Under the pieces are notes generated by a model. That model saw only the letters and a list, made by a program, of their open reading frames with translations. It made no database searches and had not been told where the DNA came from. Shown here in pieces: positions 6,464 to 8,913 of a stretch of DNA of 8,913 nucleotides. The DNA comes from Pseudomonadota bacterium. Lineage in GTDB: Bacteria > Pseudomonadota > Gammaproteobacteria > Burkholderiales > Burkholderiaceae_C. The DNA lies in assembly GCA_018241985.1 (NCBI GenBank), contig JAFECV010000065.1:1-8913 (forward strand), written 5' to 3'. Position 1 is the stretch's first letter. Each line of letters begins with the position of its first letter. A program made the position numbers and the translations under genes.

Positions 6464-7569
6464 GTCAATGCGGTATCGACGGTGCGGTGCCCCTGGGCGA
6501 TGAATTCGGCCGACTGCATCTCGACCAGGCGCGACACGGTCCGCGGAAATTCATGCGCCAGAGGCCCTTCGGTGTACAACGCCTCGGGTTCGACCTCGGC
6601 CGATACGATGAACTTCACGCGTCTATCGTAGAGCACGTCGACCAGCCAGGTGAAACGACGTGCTTCCGACGCCAGCCGCACCGGCATGCGCGGCACGTCG
6701 CTGAGCAGCACCGTGTGGAAGCGGCTGGCGATCTCCAGGTAGTCGTTCTGCGAGCGCGGTCCGCCGCACAGCGTCTTGAAGTCGAACCAGACGACACCGC
6801 CGGCCCGTCGCAGCGCATGGATTTCGCGCGACTCGATATGCAGTACCGGGTCTTCGTCGCCCACCTCGGCCAGCTGGTTGAACGCGTGGCGCATCTGCGC
6901 GGCGGTCCGCGGCCCGAGCGGGCTGTAGTACATCTGCAGATGCTCGAGCGTCAGTTGGCGGTAGTCGGTGCCGTTGTCGACGTCGATCACCTCGAGCTTC
7001 TCGTTCAGCAGCGCGATCGCCGGGAGCAGCCGGTCCCGGTGCAGTCCACCCGGGTACAGATCGTCCGGGCGGAAGTTCGACGTGGTGACGAAACCCACGT
7101 CGTTCTCGAACAGTGCATTGAGCAAGCGGTGCAGGATCAGCGCGTCGGTGATGTCGGCGACATGGAACTCGTCGAAGCAGATCAGCTTGAACCGCTTCGC
7201 AATGCGCCGCCCCAGTTCGTCGAGCGGGTTCGGTGTGCCCTGCAGTTCGGCCAGTTCCCGGTGCACCTCGCGCATGAACTCGTGAAAGTGCAGCCGCGTC
7301 TTGCGCCGCAGCGGCACCACCTGATAGAAGCAATCCATCAGGAAGCTCTTGCCGCGGCCGACCCCGCCGTACATGTAGACGCCGCGCGGGATCTCGGGGT
7401 GGTTGATCCATTTTTTTAGCGCGTTCGAACGCCTACCGCGGTACGCGGCCCATTCCGCGGCGCAGCGGTCCAGCGACGCGACCGCGTGCAGTTGCGCCGG
7501 ATCGCTGCTGTAGCCGCGGCGCGCCAGTTCGGCGTCATAGGCTTGCCGAACCGGAGGCGTCACCGACAT
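6460..7569 (-). CDS. zapE: Cell division protein ZapE (AFG1-like ATPase)
   Basis: ZapE is a P-loop ATPase of the AFG1/Lace1 family that associates with FtsZ and the Z-ring at the division site in E. coli, mainly under low oxygen or heat. The 369-residue product has Walker A GGVGRGKS (68-75), a conserved HFHEFMREVH (94-103), Walker B LICFDEFHV (129-137), the VTTSNF sensor (161-166), WFDFKTLCGGPRSQNDY (262-278) and the family ending YTEGPLAHEFPRTVSRLVEM. It is nearly full family length. The ATG at 7569 has a good ribosome site, GAAGG at 7582-7578 with 8-nt spacing, which overlaps the lpdA stop. The gene lies 11 bp after lpdA and overlaps the next gene by 4 bp. One oddity is a run of seven A's (minus strand, 7417-7411) encoding Lys52-Lys53 in an otherwise GC-rich gene. 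Confidence 0.95.
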   Translation of the reverse strand: MSVTPPVRQAYDAELARRGYSSDPAQLHAVASLDRCAAEWAAYRGRRSNALKKWINHPEIPRGVYMYGGVGRGKSFLMDCFYQVVPLRRKTRLHFHEFMREVHRELAELQGTPNPLDELGRRIAKRFKLICFDEFHVADITDALILHRLLNALFENDVGFVTTSNFRPDDLYPGGLHRDRLLPAIALLNEKLEVIDVDNGTDYRQLTLEHLQMYYSPLGPRTAAQMRHAFNQLAEVGDEDPVLHIESREIHALRRAGGVVWFDFKTLCGGPRSQNDYLEIASRFHTVLLSDVPRMPVRLASEARRFTWLVDVLYDRRVKFIVSAEVEPEALYTEGPLAHEFPRTVSRLVEMQSAEFIAQGHRTVDTALT

Positions 7570-7577
7570 GGCCGGCG

Positions 7578-7582
7578 CCTTC
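7578..7582 (-). promoter_or_regulatory. zapE ribosome binding site overlapping the lpdA stop
   Basis: GAAGG on the minus strand lies 8 nt before the zapE ATG. Its first two bases are the last two of the lpdA TGA. The position fixes the zapE start and suggests that ribosomes finishing lpdA can help initiate zapE. Confidence 0.65.
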
Positions 7583-8913
7583 AGAAATTGAGCGTGCGCT
7601 TGTCGACGGCCAGCGCCGCCTCCTTGGTCGCCTCGCTAAGAGAAGGATGCGCATGGCAGATGCGCGCGATGTCCTCGCTGCTGGCGCGGAACGACATCGC
7701 GACCACCGCTTCCGCGATCAGCTCGCTGGCCATCGGCCCGACGATGTGAACGCCGAGGATCTCGTCGGTCGCGGCGTCCGCCAGGAACTTCACCATGCCG
7801 GTGGTGTCGCCCAACGCGCGGGCGCGGCCGTTCGCGAGGAACGGAAAGGTACCGGCCCGGTATGCGCGGCCGGCCGCCTTCAACTGTTGCTCGGTCTGGC
7901 CGACCCAGGCGATCTCGGGGCTGGTGTAGATGACCCAGGGAATGGTGTTGAAGTCGACATGACCGTGCTGACCGGCGATCCGCTCGGCGACCGCGACGCC
8001 CTCCTCTTCCGCCTTGTGCGCGAGCATCGGGCCGCGCACCACGTCGCCGACCGCCCACACGTTCGGAAGATTGGTGCGGCATTCGTCGTCGACCGCTATC
8101 GCTCCGCGCTCGTCGAGTTTCAGGCCGACCGCCTCGGCATCGAGCCCGGTCGTGTTCGGCACGCGCCCGATCGAAACGATCAGCCGGTCGACCTCGAGCG
8201 TCTGCGCCTCGCCCTTCGCGTTGGTCCAGGCGACGCGCACGTCGGCCTTGGACGCATTCACCTCGCCCACCGTCACGCCGAGTTCGATCTTCAGGCCCTG
8301 CTTGTCGAAGGCCTTCTTCGCCTCGCGCGCAATCTGCTCGTCGGCCGCACCGAGAAAGGTCGGCAGCGCCTCCAGCACCGTCACCTGCGCGCCGAGACGG
8401 CGCCAGACCGAGCCCATTTCCAGGCCGATCACGCCCGAACCGATCAGGCCCAGGCGCTTCGGAACAGTGGGAATGCGCAGCGCGCCATCGTTCGACAGGA
8501 TCCGCTCCTCGTCGAACGGCGCGCCCGGCAACGCGCGCGGGCTGGAACCGGTCGCGACGATGACGTGCCGGCCGACCAGGGTCTCTTCGGAGGCGCCGGC
8601 CACCCGGATTTCGTAGTCGCCGTCCGACGCCTTCACGAACGAGCCGCGGCCGTGGAAGAAACTCACCTTGTTCTTCTTGAACAGGTACAGGATGCCGTCG
8701 TTGTTCTGCTTGACCACCGCGTCCTTGCGGCCGATCAGCTTAGCCAAATCCAGCGTCAGCCCCGAGATGCCGATGCCGTGATCGGCGAAATGATGGCCGG
8801 CCTGCTCGAAGTTCTCGGACGACTGCAACAGCGCCTTCGACGGAATGCAGCCGATATTGGTGCAGGTGCCGCCCGGCGCCGGTCCGCCCTGGCCGTTCTT
8901 CCACTCGTCGATG
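7581..8913 (-). CDS. lpdA: Dihydrolipoyl dehydrogenase (E3), 5' end outside window
   Basis: This FAD enzyme reoxidises the dihydrolipoyl group of the E2 subunit with NAD+ in 2-oxo acid dehydrogenase complexes. The visible part is 443 residues. About 30 N-terminal residues, including the first FAD-binding GxGxxG, lie beyond the window. The redox disulfide is in GGTCTNIGCIPSKALL (visible residues 14-29; Cys17 and Cys22). The VATGSSPRALPG segment, the NAD-binding GSGVIGLEMGS and the WAVGDVVRGPMLAHKAEEEG FAD segment follow in order. The interface HAHPSLSE near the C-terminus supplies the catalytic His-Glu pair (visible residues 422 and 427). The GGPAPGGTC stretch before the disulfide is typical of the Burkholderiales enzyme of the 2-oxoglutarate dehydrogenase complex, so sucA and sucB probably lie upstream. 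That assignment is inference, since they are not visible. zapE follows after 11 bp. Confidence 0.96.
   Translation of the reverse strand, partial: IDEWKNGQGGPAPGGTCTNIGCIPSKALLQSSENFEQAGHHFADHGIGISGLTLDLAKLIGRKDAVVKQNNDGILYLFKKNKVSFFHGRGSFVKASDGDYEIRVAGASEETLVGRHVIVATGSSPRALPGAPFDEERILSNDGALRIPTVPKRLGLIGSGVIGLEMGSVWRRLGAQVTVLEALPTFLGAADEQIAREAKKAFDKQGLKIELGVTVGEVNASKADVRVAWTNAKGEAQTLEVDRLIVSIGRVPNTTGLDAEAVGLKLDERGAIAVDDECRTNLPNVWAVGDVVRGPMLAHKAEEEGVAVAERIAGQHGHVDFNTIPWVIYTSPEIAWVGQTEQQLKAAGRAYRAGTFPFLANGRARALGDTTGMVKFLADAATDEILGVHIVGPMASELIAEAVVAMSFRASSEDIARICHAHPSLSEATKEAALAVDKRTLNF

Noticed and set aside
6623..7411. A 262-codon minus-strand frame inside zapE starting at an ATG
   Set aside because: Its sequence is low-complexity Arg/Ala/Pro, as expected for an out-of-frame shadow. 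It is mentioned only in connection with the A7 tract.
1..8913. CRISPR arrays, tRNA or rRNA genes, insertion sequences, phage genes, toxin-antitoxin or defence genes
   Set aside because: No regularly spaced repeats, cloverleaf sequences, terminal inverted repeats with a transposase, or matching protein motifs were seen on either strand.

Overview
The window is a GC-rich stretch of housekeeping DNA, roughly two-thirds G+C by eye. It most resembles a betaproteobacterium of the order Burkholderiales. That placement rests on recalled family likeness: the dihydrolipoamide dehydrogenase carries a GGPAPGGTC insertion typical of the order, it is followed directly by zapE and a small exported protein, and rluD and bamD sit head to head. 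No database search was possible.

Layout from left to right. (1) Minus strand, 1-1755: the 5' part of scpB (chromosome segregation), preceded by rluD (23S rRNA pseudouridine synthase). (2) Plus strand, 1761-2564: bamD, the outer-membrane lipoprotein of the BAM complex, diverging from rluD. A perfect TATAAT lies upstream of bamD. (3) Minus strand, 2527-4936: a small YdcH/DUF465 protein followed by a DinG/YoaA-type iron-sulfur helicase. The helicase overlaps the 3' end of bamD by 38 bp tail to tail and carries an apparent frameshift just upstream of its Walker A motif. (4) Plus strand, 5030-5791: a stand-alone PP2C-type serine/threonine phosphatase, diverging from ydcH across a short region with candidate promoters and a perfect inverted repeat. 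(5) Minus strand, 5843-8913: lpdA (E3 subunit, 5' end outside the window), zapE and an exported coiled-coil protein. These three are packed so tightly (11-bp gap, then 4-bp overlap) that they almost certainly form one operon.

The genes serve envelope assembly (bamD), division (zapE), chromosome segregation (scpB), ribosome maturation (rluD), central metabolism (lpdA), DNA repair (helicase) and signalling (PP2C). I see no phage, transposon, CRISPR, tRNA or rRNA gene, toxin-antitoxin pair or defence island. I found no convincing new multi-gene system. The points most worth checking are the helicase frameshift, the ydcH/PP2C control region, the structured stretch at 4595-4732, the A7 tract in zapE, and the uncharacterised exported protein coupled to zapE.
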